Origin: Erodium maritimum
Taxonomy: Eukaryota > Streptophyta > Magnoliopsida > Geraniales > Geraniaceae
Assembly (NCBI GenBank): GCA_963921825.1
Contig: OY997591.1
Span: 51,729,825 to 51,793,824, forward strand
Direction: 5' to 3'
DNA: 64,000 nt
Shown: piece by piece, positions 13,970 to 26,330 of the stretch
Layout: every line of letters begins with the position of its first letter
How positions within the stretch are numbered: the first letter of the stretch is position 1
The notes under the pieces: generated by a model
The model's database searches: none
Seen by the model: the letters and a program-made list of their open reading frames with translations, nothing else
Told to the model about the DNA's origin: nothing
Program-made: the position numbers and the translations under genes

Positions 13970-14635
13970 CAGTGGCGGATCCAGCTTTTCGAATGAGGGG
14001 GGCACTAAAATTTTGTAATACTAATATATAACGTTAAAAAGCCTATTAATTTTTTTTATCAATAATGGCTATTGTTACAATGCATGATGCCAAAATGTTA
14101 TATTTTGAGAATGTTGTAAAACACTTTGTTAATATGCTAAAAAGTATTTTTCTCGATGTATACAAACGTACTATCACTTATCCATTGGTATCCTATTCAA
14201 TTTTCTCTTCTTCTCGTCGGGATTGATGAGTAAGATTTTTTTTTGAAATATCTCTATATAGCTAGTAATTTTGTAGTTACTCAGACTCAAAACTCAAACT
14301 GATAATCGTTTCTAACCTTAAACAAGTATAATTAAGAAACATAAATAACATATTATATAAATAATCACAAAATTTTAAAAATAATATAATAAATCTGAAA
14401 TTTAATTGTATATAATTAAGAAAATTGAAAAAATATAATTAAAAAAATGGAAATTTATGGAAGGAAATTTAAAGAAATTAAGTTATAATATTAAAAATAA
14501 AATTGAGGAGGGGCATAGAATTAAAAATATGGAAATTTAAAAAGATATTTTTAAAAACTAAATAATAAGTTGAATGAATTGGAATTTGAGGGGGGGGGCA
14601 CGTGCCCCCTTGGACGCTGTGTAGGTCCGCCTATG
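13970..14635. mobile_element. Non-autonomous hAT-like element
   Basis: The inverted ends are CAGTGGCGGATCCAG on the left and, in reverse complement, CATAGGCGGACCTAC on the right. They are flanked by the 8-mers TATACAAT (13962-13969) and TATACAAC (14636-14643), which match at 7 of 8 positions. An 8-bp duplication is the hAT signature. The 666-bp body is AT-rich and non-coding, and near its right end it has a G-run running into the palindrome GGGGGCACGTGCCCCC. It appears to have inserted into the 3' tail of the minus-strand LINE-like element, because the sequences on either side read as one continuous tail. Confidence 0.75.
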
Positions 14636-16520
14636 TATACAACCGCTCCAAAACGGACCTGGTTATAGCAATCGGGATAATACATGAAACATAACTAAAA
14701 TAGGAAAAGTGACTAATACAAAAAAGGAAACCAAAGCTAGAACTGAAAAGGAAACCAAAAGGTACCATCTGCCAGGGACAGTTCAAGGTGAGGCCTAAGC
14801 GCTGCTTGGCCCCTGCTCTCTAAGGACTCGTCTTGTCAACTGATGGGTCGACCGAACCATCGAACTTGAACCCGACAATACGGCGGGAAGGAATGGCTCT
14901 CACCTCTCACGAGATAAATCCTTGGAGCCATGAAATCCTTTCATCCCTCCTAGCGGGGTTGTTTCCCAGCCCTCGCCTGATCTTCTCGCGGCTCCTCTAT
15001 CGTGCTCCTCTTCTGGCCCCCAAGGCCTTGTAGCGTCTCAGATGGGCCAGACCCAATGAGCCCTATCTCTGAACACACAAGGTGCCCTATCGTAGATGAC
15101 TGGCCAAGGCCCCAAATGGAAGGCTTCTTACCCAACCGAAACTGGGCCCTTAGGCCGGGGTTATGTATCGAGTCCATGGTCATGAGGGGAGATTTCCTTC
15201 GGGGCAATCCAGCCTTAGATATCGAATCCAAGGTCAGTGGTAAGAACCCCGGCGGCGGTGGTGGAATTTGGTCTCGTCCCCAATCAGTAGCATACGACAT
15301 GTCTTCATTCGCCGTCTTGAACTCTTGTATGTAGTCATCATATCGAGGAATCTGCGGCACCTCCCGCTCACAATCTCTGATCATATGACCAATCTTGTCA
15401 CAATTGAAACAAAAGGTAGGAAGCTTGGCATATGTGAGGGTAACACGTATCGGGTCCTGGTATTCCTATAAACACATTATCATCACCCGCCAGAGGGGTC
15501 GATGGATAGCCATCAAAAAGTGCACCTTCACCGTACCACCCCAGCACACACCCCATTAGTCACACGGGGTATCCACATGCTCCCTTAGGGTTGCCCAAAT
15601 AATATCTCTGATTGCCCACATACGAACAAGAGGCAGTATCCCCATAGTAAACACCCAGAGTTGAAGACGATCTACGCGAGGAAGGTCTTGGGCATTGGGT
15701 CTACAATCTCCCCGAGCAGTAGAGGGTGGTCATGGAAGCACCACGGTTCATTCTAACATACCCATACCCAGGCTTCTAGAGACACAAAATAGAAAGCGAA
15801 GGTGCACAGTTCGAGGTCCTTGACGACCACCCCCACACCAGCACGCCCCTAGGCATGGGTGATGACGGCCAAGAGGACATCATTCCGAGGAGGGTTTGGA
15901 GAAGTCAATCGGCCCACCATGCCAAATTGGAGCCGAGTTAGGGTTTACGGATCCGGCGAAGTGTAGGGCACTACCACCTCCATCGCCTCTTCTTTAGTGA
16001 GGCAGCAAGCCGAGAAGCCCGCATGAAGGTCTCCCATCATCGGGTAGTGATCAGGGAGAGTCGAGACTCCTCCATGCATGGCCACCGCCGGTTGCATATA
16101 CGGGGGTGTCTTCTCCGAGAAGGGGGTCGTCTTCTCCGAGGAATGGGCAGAAGGAGTTGAAGCCGGAACAAGCGATGGAGGAGTCGCGGCCTTCATCGGC
16201 AGGCCCCGTTTGATTTTCACTGGTGGAGGAGCCGGAGTAGTCCTTCCAGGCGGTAATCCTCGGGGACCGGTTGTTGAAGGAACTCAGACGATGTAAGAGG
16301 AACCATCGCCGACATAGGAGCTTCGGCTAGAGGGGATTTGAGTTTTCTTTTTTTACTCTCTCTCACTGGTTTGGTGAAGCATGTGGGTGGTTTTGGGGGC
16401 ATTACGAGGGGGGAAGATGAAGCACCTGAGGAGGAAGATAGAGCGATGGCGAGGAACACGGTACGACAGCTGAGGAAGGTGCGGTCATGTCAATAGGGCT
16501 AGAGAGAGACTCTAAGGTTG
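14636..16520 (-). mobile_element. LINE-like ORF1 fragment with DUF4283-type region and CCHC zinc knuckle
   Basis: Reading leftwards on the minus strand, a Pro/Ser/Lys-rich start near 16400 is followed by a DUF4283-like stretch (RDIIWATLREHVDTP near 15600). A CCHC zinc knuckle of form C-x2-C-x4-H-x4-C follows, in CFNCDKIGHMIRDC near 15410-15370, and then a Pro-rich tail ending EPREDQARAGKQP near 14960. DUF4283 with this knuckle is typical of plant LINE ORF1 proteins. The frame is interrupted several times, and only the last ~145 codons (15384-14950) are open. No reverse transcriptase is present. The 3' tail probably continues to about 13867, split by the hAT-like insertion. The copy at 29700-32000 shares the DUF4283 and C-terminal words. 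Confidence 0.6.
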
Positions 16521-16778
16521 CGGTTCTAAGGAGACCGAGTTATTTTTTTCTAACATGTGTTATTTTTCATTAGTTAGTTCCACATCACCATATATCAGAT
16601 AATACATAGTAAAATTTTGATTTTCTATTTATTCATTTGAATCATGAGAATTTGTATAAGAAATTATCAATTTGATCTTATTTAATAATAAATTAAATAA
16701 TTATTAAAATATATATATAAAAGAATAGAAACAAAAATTTCATCTAAATTTCATATATATTTTTGTTCAATATTTAAA

Positions 16779-17210
16779 AGGATAGTTTCATCTCACTACC
16801 TTAACTATGTGGGTTTTTTCATATCACTACCCTAACTATTTTTTGAGGCACCTCAGTACCCTAGAATGCCTTTTTTCACTTTCATACCCTAACTATTTTT
16901 TGTGGCACCTCACTACCCTATAATGCATTTTTTGTGGCACCTCACTACCCTATAATGCATTTTTGTGAATTAAAAACTGTTTTTTTAAAAGAAATTTTGA
17001 AAACCAATGGCATGCTTTGGAAAATTTGATTGTTAGTGAGGGGGTAGTATGGACTTTTTAACTGTTTTCATCCAAAAATAGATGACAAATTGACGGCAGG
17101 TATGAAAGTGAAAAAAAAATACATTCTAGGTTAGTGAGATACCACAAAAAATAGTTAGTGTAGTGAGATAAAAAAAACACATAGTTAGGGTAATGAGATG
17201 AAAATAACCC
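16779..17210. mobile_element. Palindromic MITE with perfect 9-bp duplication (Mutator-like)
   Basis: A 432-bp element with long inverted repeats: left AGGATAGTTTCATCTCACTA, right in reverse complement GGGTTATTTTCATCTCATTA, both continuing into a CTAACTATGTG word. It is flanked on both sides by ATATTTAAA (16770-16778 and 17211-17219), a perfect 9-bp target duplication. Inside the left arm a sub-repeat around GGCACCTCACTACCCTA is repeated. There is no coding capacity. The perfect flanks point to a fairly recent insertion. Confidence 0.85.
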
Positions 17211-17219
17211 ATATTTAAA

Positions 17220-18600
17220 TGTAAGCTACATTTTCTTTGTTTGTTGAGTTCTCTATCGAGGGTTCAGACCAAGTGAGTTCTCCAGCAAGGTTTTTATCTT
17301 CAGAGCGACGAGTTTTTTTGCGGCTATATGTGTGAAAGTCGAAGACGGAGGAACTCTTTTTCCTCTATGAGACGCGGCTGTCTTGATACCGTGGTAGCGG
17401 TTGTGTTGAGAGACGCCGAAGAACAAAGCATCAAGGATCTGAGAATCACATGTTTTGACCTTGACTTCTCCAATGGAATCCTCTTCCTCACTCAACGTCG
17501 TCGTACTAGCTCTAGTTGGCTAGGTTTTCCTTGCCGCAAATGGTTCACTTGTCACGTATATCTAAATGTTCCCTCACAATCGGTTTAGTGTTCGAACTTG
17601 TCATCGTGGCTGAGCACCACCAAAAGGAGCATGAGTCATTGTTGGAAAGGATAATAGACAAGATCCCCGACCACGATCATTCATCATCGTCGGACTTCGA
17701 TAACAGATTTGGACCTCAATTTCCAAATCCTCTCCATTCCCTACAAAACCAATATTTGGATTGGAAATCTTTTTTTTTCATATCTCCACCAAGATGTTGT
17801 TTCAGATGTATGTCAGCAAAGATCGAAAAGATGTTAGATCGTATGTTGACGAACATCCTGTGTGTTTCTTTATTTGAAGATACTTTTACTCCAAATGTCT
17901 TATATGTTTAGGATCTGCTAGAGTATATGGAAACTTGAAGATTGAGCTAGATCGTGACAATAAGGTTTAAGGAAACTCTAGGGCGACACGATTAATACAG
18001 AGATGAGATATAAAAGCCTAGTGGATACCCTTAGCTACTCTTCGATCGTCATTGTTATTTTTACTCTTGTACGTTGTTCAATGTTTAAAGCTTCAAAGCT
18101 CCTAAGTGTGTTGAATTAGCGTGTTGGGAGGTTGAATGTTTTAACATAGAATAACATATTTGCTCTCAAACACTATTCTTCACAAAATGAGTGATTGGGT
18201 TGTGATTGTGTGGTTGAAGACTCACAAAGAACCTCTGAAGAACAAAAGGTTGAATCGAGACAGGCGAGTGCTTGAAGAGTGGAATCGAGAGAGGATCTCG
18301 GATTCAGGGGAGTCCTTGAGATAGGTTTGCATTTGTAATAATAGCATAAGGTTTGATCTTTGATGATCCGAGAAACTTGTATGTTCTGATTGATTACAAA
18401 ATAGTGAAATATTTCCACTGGCAGAGTGCCCCAGATGTAGGTGATGTTGCACCAAACTGGATAACAAACTTGTGTTTTTTGTTGTTCTTGTTTGTTATTA
18501 TTGTTGATTCCATATTGTTTTAAGCAAGGGAATATTGTGAGAGACATCTTGATATTGCACCTAACCAGAATTTCAACGATACTTAAAGACTTCAACACAT
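17220..18600. other. Intergenic DNA, no recognised gene
   Basis: Several open frames of 80-140 codons exist (17253-17495 minus, 17516-17911 plus, 18173-18598 minus) but none has a recognisable domain, a plausible splice structure or a relative elsewhere in the window. I see no terminal repeats. Confidence 0.4.
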
Positions 18601-19440
18601 GACTTGACTTGACCTAACACCCGTGGAGATAGAATAGGGGAATTTGTGGGCTACATGGGTAGTTAGGGAGAGCACCATGAAATGGTGGGATCAAGGTGTC
18701 GGGCTTGCACCAACCATAGCAGAGCGGAGTGTGCGTCCCCACACACACTCTATTGCACAAAGGGTCACTCATTTTCTTTGGCGAGGCTGCTTCACAGACC
18801 TATCCTCTTCATACTTCGGTAAAGCTTGCACCTTGGCCTTCATGTGGGGGTACCCGTTATACGCTTATCTTTGTACGGTATGATTCGGACAATGTATGAT
18901 CCCACCATCGGTAGGGGTTCCAGGTGTTGTCCAGGGACTAAGTGGGGAAATCGGGGGAGTTCGTTGTTCCTCTTAACACCGAGTGTAGTCGTTCCACCTA
19001 CCAGGAAACTGAATCCTAGGGCCTTTTTCATAGGTCCCGTGATGGTGGTCAATGGAAGAGACGACCCAGACGGAGGCGATAGTGAGGGCGCAGACGATAG
19101 TGTAGGCGAATGCGACAATGGATGTGGTAGCGAGGGAGGAGGCTGTAGTGGAGGAGGATACTTCAGATAAGGCGGAGGGGGAGGCGGTAGTAGAGGCGGG
19201 GGCAGCGGTGAAGGCGGAGGCGATAGTGAGGGCGACGGTGGAACTGTTGACGGCGATTGTAGAGCTGGCGATGGAGAGGTAATCGTAGGGAATATCCCAA
19301 CAGGTTTGATGAACTTCGTGGTAGGGCATGTAGGTTGTATGAATGGTGGAACGGGGACACGGGTCATGGCAGACGTAGGAGGAAAAGGAAAAGGAAAAGG
19401 GGCGGCGTAAGGAGAAGACAGAGAAGAACCCTAAAGGCCA
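18601..19440 (-). mobile_element. Proline-rich fragment, possible ORF1-type 5' piece
   Basis: On the minus strand an open frame from 19367 down to 18840 (175 codons) opens MTRVPVPPFIQP and then has a long Pro/Ser run of PPSPSLSPP type encoded by an imperfect GGCGG/GGCGA tandem array at 19070-19270. It ends in a non-repetitive part (KKALGFSFLVG, then SYIVRIIPYKDKRITG). The architecture resembles the low-complexity leader before the DUF4283 region of the LINE-like fragments in this window, but no diagnostic domain is present. It may be a broken element or chance coding in a GC-rich tandem repeat. Confidence 0.25.
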
Positions 19441-21787
19441 ATTGGGAGAAAAACGTTGTCTCTTCCTCTCGTTTTTATAAATATATATATATAATCAATT
19501 AAAATAATATATACAGTTATAATTAATGAAAATTGAAAAAGAAAAAGAATTTTTGTAATGAAAATTAAACAAGAATTATGAAATTAATTAAAACATTAAT
19601 GAGTTATTAAAAAATTAATGAGGAGGAGGGGTGAAGTAGTCTCTTAACTCATATGTGTAATTTAAATCCAAATGCAAAAATATACATTGGTCATTTCACA
19701 TCATGTTGTTAGTTTTTAATAACAAATGTTTGTGACCAAAACTTAGCGTACCTTATTAAACGCTTTTAAACTTTGTGTAACTAAAGGTATGTGATCAATA
19801 CTTCTTTTGAAACGGCCGACGAGGAATTGCACTAGTAATGTCAATCAAAACATACAAAAGGGCTAAATTCCCTAGGAACAAAAATAAAACCGGGACTCCT
19901 GTAGATGACCCAACGATCTTGGACACGTTAAAGTAATCAAATTTCCATCTTAGACAAAGATACAAATTCATACGTCCTACCATGAACTGAAAAAGGAAAT
20001 AACTGAAATTAACTGAATCAAAGTGCATCAAACTAGAACAAGTAAAACAACAAAAAATCCTTGGTGTAGACAAGCTTCCCAAGACACAACAAGTAGGACT
20101 GGTCCCAGATCCTTAGGGGTAGGCCACCAACATTCTACCCTCATGCTCTATGGTAACTCATGGCTCCTAACGGGGCTATTTTATAACTCGCGCCTGATTG
20201 AGATCGTCCTTTTCTTTGTCTATTACCACACCATCTTCATCTTCAAGGGCCTTATGTGGCCTTGGAGATCGGCATGGCGAGCCATGGGGGCACTCGTGCT
20301 TGGTATCGTGTCAAGTTGAAGTCGATTGAGGTTTGGTAGCCCTGTTTCGGTGGAGGAGGCAGACCCGAAGCGATATGTGAAGGAGATGTCTATCGAGAGG
20401 ATGAAACCGTTAAAAAGTTTCCTCCATTGGTTGTGCCGGTTGGAAGGGCGGAGGGTGAGGAGAAAGACGTAAACTTGGTGGCTGCGATGAGGGATAGAAG
20501 AGGAAGTGCGGCTATGAAAAAGGCTAAACCCTAGGGAGAGCAGTCTTTGAGACTTTTTTTTCACCCGTATAATTTTAGAGTTAATTAAAGTAATTTTTAC
20601 ATGATCAATACTTTATAGTAACTAAAGGTAAATAATCGTTTGATTTGCATGTATTATTGGTTTGGGGGCGTTGGTAACTTCTTTTACTAAAGAGAGAATT
20701 CCACTAACTAATTATTTTTCACGCATATTTGTTAGGTACTAATCGTGACGTACATTCATCAACATAAATTACCAATGGACTTTATTACACTATCAATTTT
20801 TTACTTTTAACGTGAATTGTCAAAATTGTCCTTATCTTTTCCTCATCATCAACACCATTATCTTTTATGTCCTGACATATTAGGATGTTTGTGTTTTGTT
20901 GTATCATTTATATCTCGTATATCCAGAAAACCATGATTGAAAATTTGATCATATTACAAATAAAAGTAAAGAATATGAAATTAAAATTTGCAAAAAGTGG
21001 TAACTTTAATGAGTTCATCATCCTACTAAGTTTATAATACCCATTGTCCATGATTTAAATCCAAAACCTTTCTTTTTCGAAGGTATTTCAAATAGCACGT
21101 GATTTAAAATTCAATATGAACCCAAACATTTAAAGCTCTTAAATATGGGGGAATTAGCAAATTGATCTTAAAATGCGAATTCCTTTTGCCAAATAACCTC
21201 CTATTTTGAAAGTTTTACAACATGACCTTAGTATTAATGGACATTCTTAAATTCCATATCTATCCTTTTACAATTCTCCCTCCCATGTTTGTGTTTTTAA
21301 CCCAGTCTAGAATTGGAAACAAATAAATTACCCCAAAAAGAAAAGTCACTCACCTTCTCCTCGCACGCCGATCACCTTGCAATTATCGTCGCCCTCCACC
21401 CACCACCATCTGGTTATTGTTGTTGCTCCAACGTTTGGTCACTTGGTTTTTATTGGTTGTCCTACCGATCCCATCTTCGTTCCCCAAGTAAACTTTCCCC
21501 TTGCACCAGATGTAAATGTACAATCAAAATCCGAAAACAAACATATTTGAGTTAATATTTTCATAAATAGTGAGTATTGTTAGTTTTAGAATGATAATGA
21601 AGAATCTATACTCATTTATATAGCTTTGTTTTGCAATTTTTTGACGTTTTGCAAAATCTGGGTTCTGCACAAAGGTCACGATAAAGTTCTCCAACCCAGT
21701 CGATCGACAATAGTGGACTCATACCGTTAGATTTCAGTCGATCAAGCAATATGCTTGCACGATATTGGCAAGTATTATTTCTAGATC
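19441..21787. other. Intergenic DNA with a possible retroelement scrap
   Basis: The region is mostly AT-rich and without genes. A GC-richer piece at about 20080-20560 has a minus-strand frame (20564-20223) whose arrangement is similar to the 5' pieces of the ORF1-type fragments, but it lacks any domain. No terminal repeats or target duplications were found. Confidence 0.3.
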
Positions 21788-23576
21788 GAGAATGTAATAA
21801 CCACTCCCGGTCAACGCCAGTTAAACCTGCGAAAAACAGGAAAATTTAAAAAAATTAAGACTAGCAGTTAAGTGAACCAAAAATGACCCCGAGTGTCATA
21901 CCGGACTTAAGTTGACCCCGTTATTGACCAAAGTGAGTTCCGGGGGACTCAGGGCAACTTTCTGATCAATTTGGGAAATATTGACTTTTCGTTGGAAAAG
22001 TCAACCGAGTGACGTTTTGGTCCATTCGAGGACCGTTTTGGATCCGAAAAGCTTAGCCATCGTCGCAGCGGTCTTAGTTGAGCCGTTTCCTTGTAGTCCG
22101 TCAAGTTTCGTAATTTCTTGGGAAAAGTGCCCGTTCGGGGCCCGAAACGTCCGATTTTCGCGAATCTGATTGGAAAATATCAAGTAGATATTTTCCAAAA
22201 AAGTGTGGGACCCACCTTGACACTTGTCCACTTTGTGGTGGTGTTAGTTTTGGAGGGAAAAGATGAGGGGACATAAGGTGGCCGACCATGTGTATTAAAA
22301 AGAAAAAAAAGAAGATAAATTGAGTTAGTTGTTTGAAATAGAAAGGAAGAGAGGGTTTAGAGAGAGACGGAGAAGAAGAAGAAGAAGAAGAGAGAAGAGA
22401 GGGAAAGCTAGGGTTTGGAGTTTATCGAACCTTTGGATCGTCTCAAGGCAAGGAGAAATCTCGTTCCCCTCGTTCTCCTCTTGAGTAAGCACCGAACCGA
22501 TTCCCGTTTTGTTGATTTTCAATTGTTAGGGTTTGTGTAAAACTATTAGTTTAAGGTGGTTTTGGTGTTGGGGTAATTGTTGGAGACGTTTTAGAGGTGT
22601 TGGAGGCTTGATTGAACGTTTTCCGGCGACCGGGGGCTCGGGAGATGCCCCGACCACCATGGGGGGTGGCCGGCCACCATAGGAGGTGGCTGGCCGGAGC
22701 TAGGGTCGGCCACCACCATGGTGGCCGAGCCTCATTTAAGCCCTATGGCCCACGGCTAGGTTGGGGCGGGTGGGGCCCACGTGCTCGGGTGCTCGGGTTT
22801 AGTGTTCGGGAGGTTTAAAACATTCCCCGGACCAATTATCCTTAACAGAATCGAAATTTGGAATTAAATTGGAGAAGTTGTAATTTATCGGGTTTAGAAA
22901 CTTTAAACGTCAATTAATTGACTCGTAAGTCGGAATTCAATTCCGTCAAGTACATTGGGACCCTTGAACTATACTAAGACCGTAGAAACGAAAACGGGGG
23001 CTTTTGGAGCCCTGGAAGGCAATTTACAAAACCCGGGCAGATTCGCCATGTCGGGCGAATTGGGCCTTTACGGGTCCTTTATCGACAATGTCGAGTAATT
23101 GGGAAGTTTGGGAGTGATCAGCATTATCGGGGTTACGTTTGGACGTTAAGTCTATTGAATTTCGGGTTTTTCGTAATAGTTTAAAAGTGCCTTAAATGTG
23201 TGTTCTTTTAGATCGTGCTGCGGACCGAGGCAAAGGGAAGCTCGGCGAGTGACTGGGATCACATCGAGGTTTAGTGGAGCGCTTTTGGAGTTATACACGA
23301 GGTAGGGAAAAGTAGCCGGATCTCGGCCCTGACTAGGGAAAGTTAACAGTAGAATTGCATGTGACACCGGGGTGTCGTGGGTTGAGTAGGTTATCGAATA
23401 TTAGAAATGCATGATACGGGAACGTAGCGAATATTGGAAATGCATGTGACACTTAGTAGTGTCGTAGGAGCAGAGAACTTAGCGTTATTAGAATTACTGG
23501 AGGCATATGACCATGCCCGGAGGTTGATTGTGAACTTAGCGTTATTAGGAGTACTGGAGGCATATGTGTTAGTCTT

Positions 23577-25242
23577 AGTGCCCGTAGTTCAATCATAAAT
23601 GTCCAAATGTATATATCATCATTAGCAATAAGATTAAAGCGGCTTTCTATTACTTATGTGTTGGAGTAATATATCGATGTGATTTCTGATCTATGCCCAC
23701 CATGCGAATAGAACCATAGATCGAGATGGATCACACTCGATGGGTCCCTAGTCAATAAAGCTTCACTAGAAGCGACTAGTATGAAAGATGGCTCTTCATG
23801 GCTTACGTTCTGTTAGTCATTGGAATGGGATTCCGGAGTCTGATCATAGATATCATGTGGGACATGATATTGGACGACCCGCCCTGAATATGTGCCATAG
23901 ATTGAGTCATTAACATATTCAGTGTCGTAGCTTGTCATGTATCCTTAGACCAAGGAGTCTTTGTGATCACTATGCAGTCAACAACTAAGTTTGACCTGAG
24001 CCTAACGTTGTCCGTAACAGGGCTTCCATAACGGCCAGGATTGGCTTGGGGACGGGTTGCATGAGTGACACGAAAGACGGCTAAGGGATTTATCCCTCAT
24101 ACTGAGGTATGGGAAAGATATCGGTTCTCGGCCGCTTGATCGAGAGTGACTGAAAGAACAGCATGGCCATGCACATGATACTAAGTATCATATATTCAGT
24201 CATCTCACATATCAAGGAACAGTGATTGAGAATAATAAGGATGACGGCTCTATGCCTTATCTCAATCAGGATATCGGAGATAAAAGGATAATGACAGGGA
24301 CGACGGAAAGGTTAGAATCGATTGGTTCGATTCGCTATGTAGTGTCAGGCAATACTAAAGTCTCGTTAGTTGCCACTTATATAGGATCAAGTAAAATGGG
24401 ATTTTACGTTGATCTATCGACATGCATAGACCTAAGGGTCACACCGAAGGATGAAACTCATTGACACATTTATGGACAATGGCCTAAAGAGAGTTGTCTC
24501 GGGACATGACCAAAACTGGGTTTTGGGTCATGTGCCCGTAAGTGAATAGGACATTACGGATCAAGACAAGGCTTGGAGTCTTGGGATTGATCGCGTTGGA
24601 TAATGTTGGACATTTCCGGTATGGAAGGCTTGAAGGCGATGAGCACGTCACGGGACCTCGTTGGGAATGACCATGGGCCATGTTCTAAGAGACCCATGAA
24701 AGGCCCGTGCAACTAAGGCCCATGTAACTAATTAATCAAGTCTTGATTAATTAGTACTAAGTAAGCAAGACAAGGATTAAGGTGTTGGTGATTCACCACC
24801 TAACCCATCTTGTCTTGCCATACTTAGCACCATACTTGTCTTATTTCACACCATGCTTCACACCTTACTTGTCCTTGATGGTTGTTGATGGTTTAAGTCA
24901 TCTTTTTCCTACAACAAATCACAAGACAAGAATAGAAACACAACTTCTCTCCCTCTCACACTACAATTTCGAGTTTGGCACTTTTCCTCCCTCTTGTTGT
25001 ATTCTTGAGTCATCTAAAGAAGAACTACGTGGCTTTGATTCCAATTGGATACGTAGGCGTCTTAGAGACTCAAGCCGATCATCGTTTCTTTGGTGTTCTC
25101 TTCCTTTTCTTGAACTAGTTGGTAAGGAAACATCCATATTGTTTATTCTCTTGTGTATCTAATATTTGGTAGTGTTCTATGACATGGTCTCGAGTTATTT
25201 CCGTTGCAAGTATGTGTTCATACCCTCCATCGAGACCCAACA
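23577..25242 (+). mobile_element. Solo LTR (1.67 kb) nested inside the long LTR
   Basis: It starts TGTTAGTCTTAG and ends CGAGACCCAACA, and is flanked by ATATG on both sides (23572-23576 and 25243-25247), a perfect 5-bp duplication. The interrupted host sequence, GGCATATGACCATGCCCGG, occurs uninterrupted about 70 bp upstream in a tandem copy at 23500-23520, which confirms the insertion point. There is no internal domain. A second copy lies in the opposite orientation at 55558-57743. Both carry an 80-codon-class open frame in the same position (24222-24464 here). Without pol the superfamily is unknown. It is younger than the LTR it entered. Confidence 0.9.
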
Positions 25243-25329
25243 ATATGACCATGCCCGGAGGTTGATTGAGAAACTATTGATATTAGGACTGTTGGAGGCT
25301 TTGGTTAAGCCGGAGGTTGATTGATCTTT

Positions 25330-25960
25330 TGGTGTCTTGGGTGGCCTTGAGAGCCTATGTATTATTATCGAGTTTTGGGTGGCCTTGAGAGCCCGTATTA
25401 TTATTGTTGAGTCTTGGGTGGCCATGAGAGCCCGTGTTATTATTCGTGTTTGGGTGTCCATGAGAGCCCGTGTTATTATTCGTGTTTGGGTGGCCATGAG
25501 AGCCCGTACTTTACTGTTGGTGTTTTAGCTGGCTTACACGTTAGAGTCACGGTAAGTTGCGAGCGTGTTTCATCGTTGAGTTTTGGGTGGCCATGAGTGC
25601 CCGTGGGGTCGTTGAACCCGTGTCTTTACCTTTGGTGTTTTGGGTGGCCATGAGTGCCCGTGGGGTTGTTGAACCCGTGTCTTTACCTTTGGTGTTTTGG
25701 GAGGCCATGAGTGCCCGTGGGGTTGTTGAACCCGTGTCTTTACCTTTGGTGTCTTGGGAGGCCGTGAGTGCCTGTGGGGTTGTTGAGTCCGTGTTTTACT
25801 GTTGGTGTGTCTTGGGAGGCCGTGAGTGCCTGTGGGGCTGTTGAGTCCGTGTTTTACTGTTGGTGTGTCTTGGGAGGCTGTGAGTGCTTGTAGGGCCGTT
25901 GAGTCCGAGTTTTACTGTTGGTGTCTTGGTGGCCATGAGTGCCTATGAGTGTTGAACCTG
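25330..25960. repeat. Tandem repeats within the long LTR
   Basis: Two minisatellite blocks lie side by side. The first, about 25370-25510, repeats a 36-bp unit around GGCCATGAGAGCCCGTGTTA. The second, about 25578-25940, repeats a roughly 57-bp unit around GGCCATGAGTGCCCGTGGGG followed by TTGAACCCGTGTC. The second unit appears derived from the first, since both share GGCCATGAG-GCCCGT. Confidence 0.85.
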
Positions 25961-26144
25961 TGTTGTTACTGGTTGTTGAACTTGCTTGTGATTGTGATTG
26001 TGATTGTGGTTACCTGAGGTTGGGGGCCCGCTTCATGAAACGGGGGTCCACGAGCACACGCGTCTGCATGTTCAGACGGGGTAGGGGGCCCGCCCGCCAA
26101 TAAAGGGGTCCTGGGCGCGCGTGTGTGGTTTGGGTTTGTGAGCA

Positions 26145-26330
26145 TACTTTGGCTGGTTACGAGTTAGAGTCTCGGTAAGTTGCAAGCATTCTTTGGCTGG
26201 CTTACGAGTTAGAGTCTCGGTAAGTTGCAAGCATTTTCCAGCTGGCTTACGAGTTAGAGTCTCGGTAAGTTGCAAGCATTCTTGGGTTGGCCTGACCGAG
26301 TTAGAGTCTCGGGAGGGTGTGAGCGTTCTT
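26145..26330. repeat. Tandem repeat (about 42 bp unit) within the long LTR
   Basis: The phrase TACGAGTTAGAGTCTCGGTA followed by AGTTGCAAGCATT occurs about three times with small changes, then a more diverged copy. A single related unit also occurs near 25535-25570. Confidence 0.8.
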
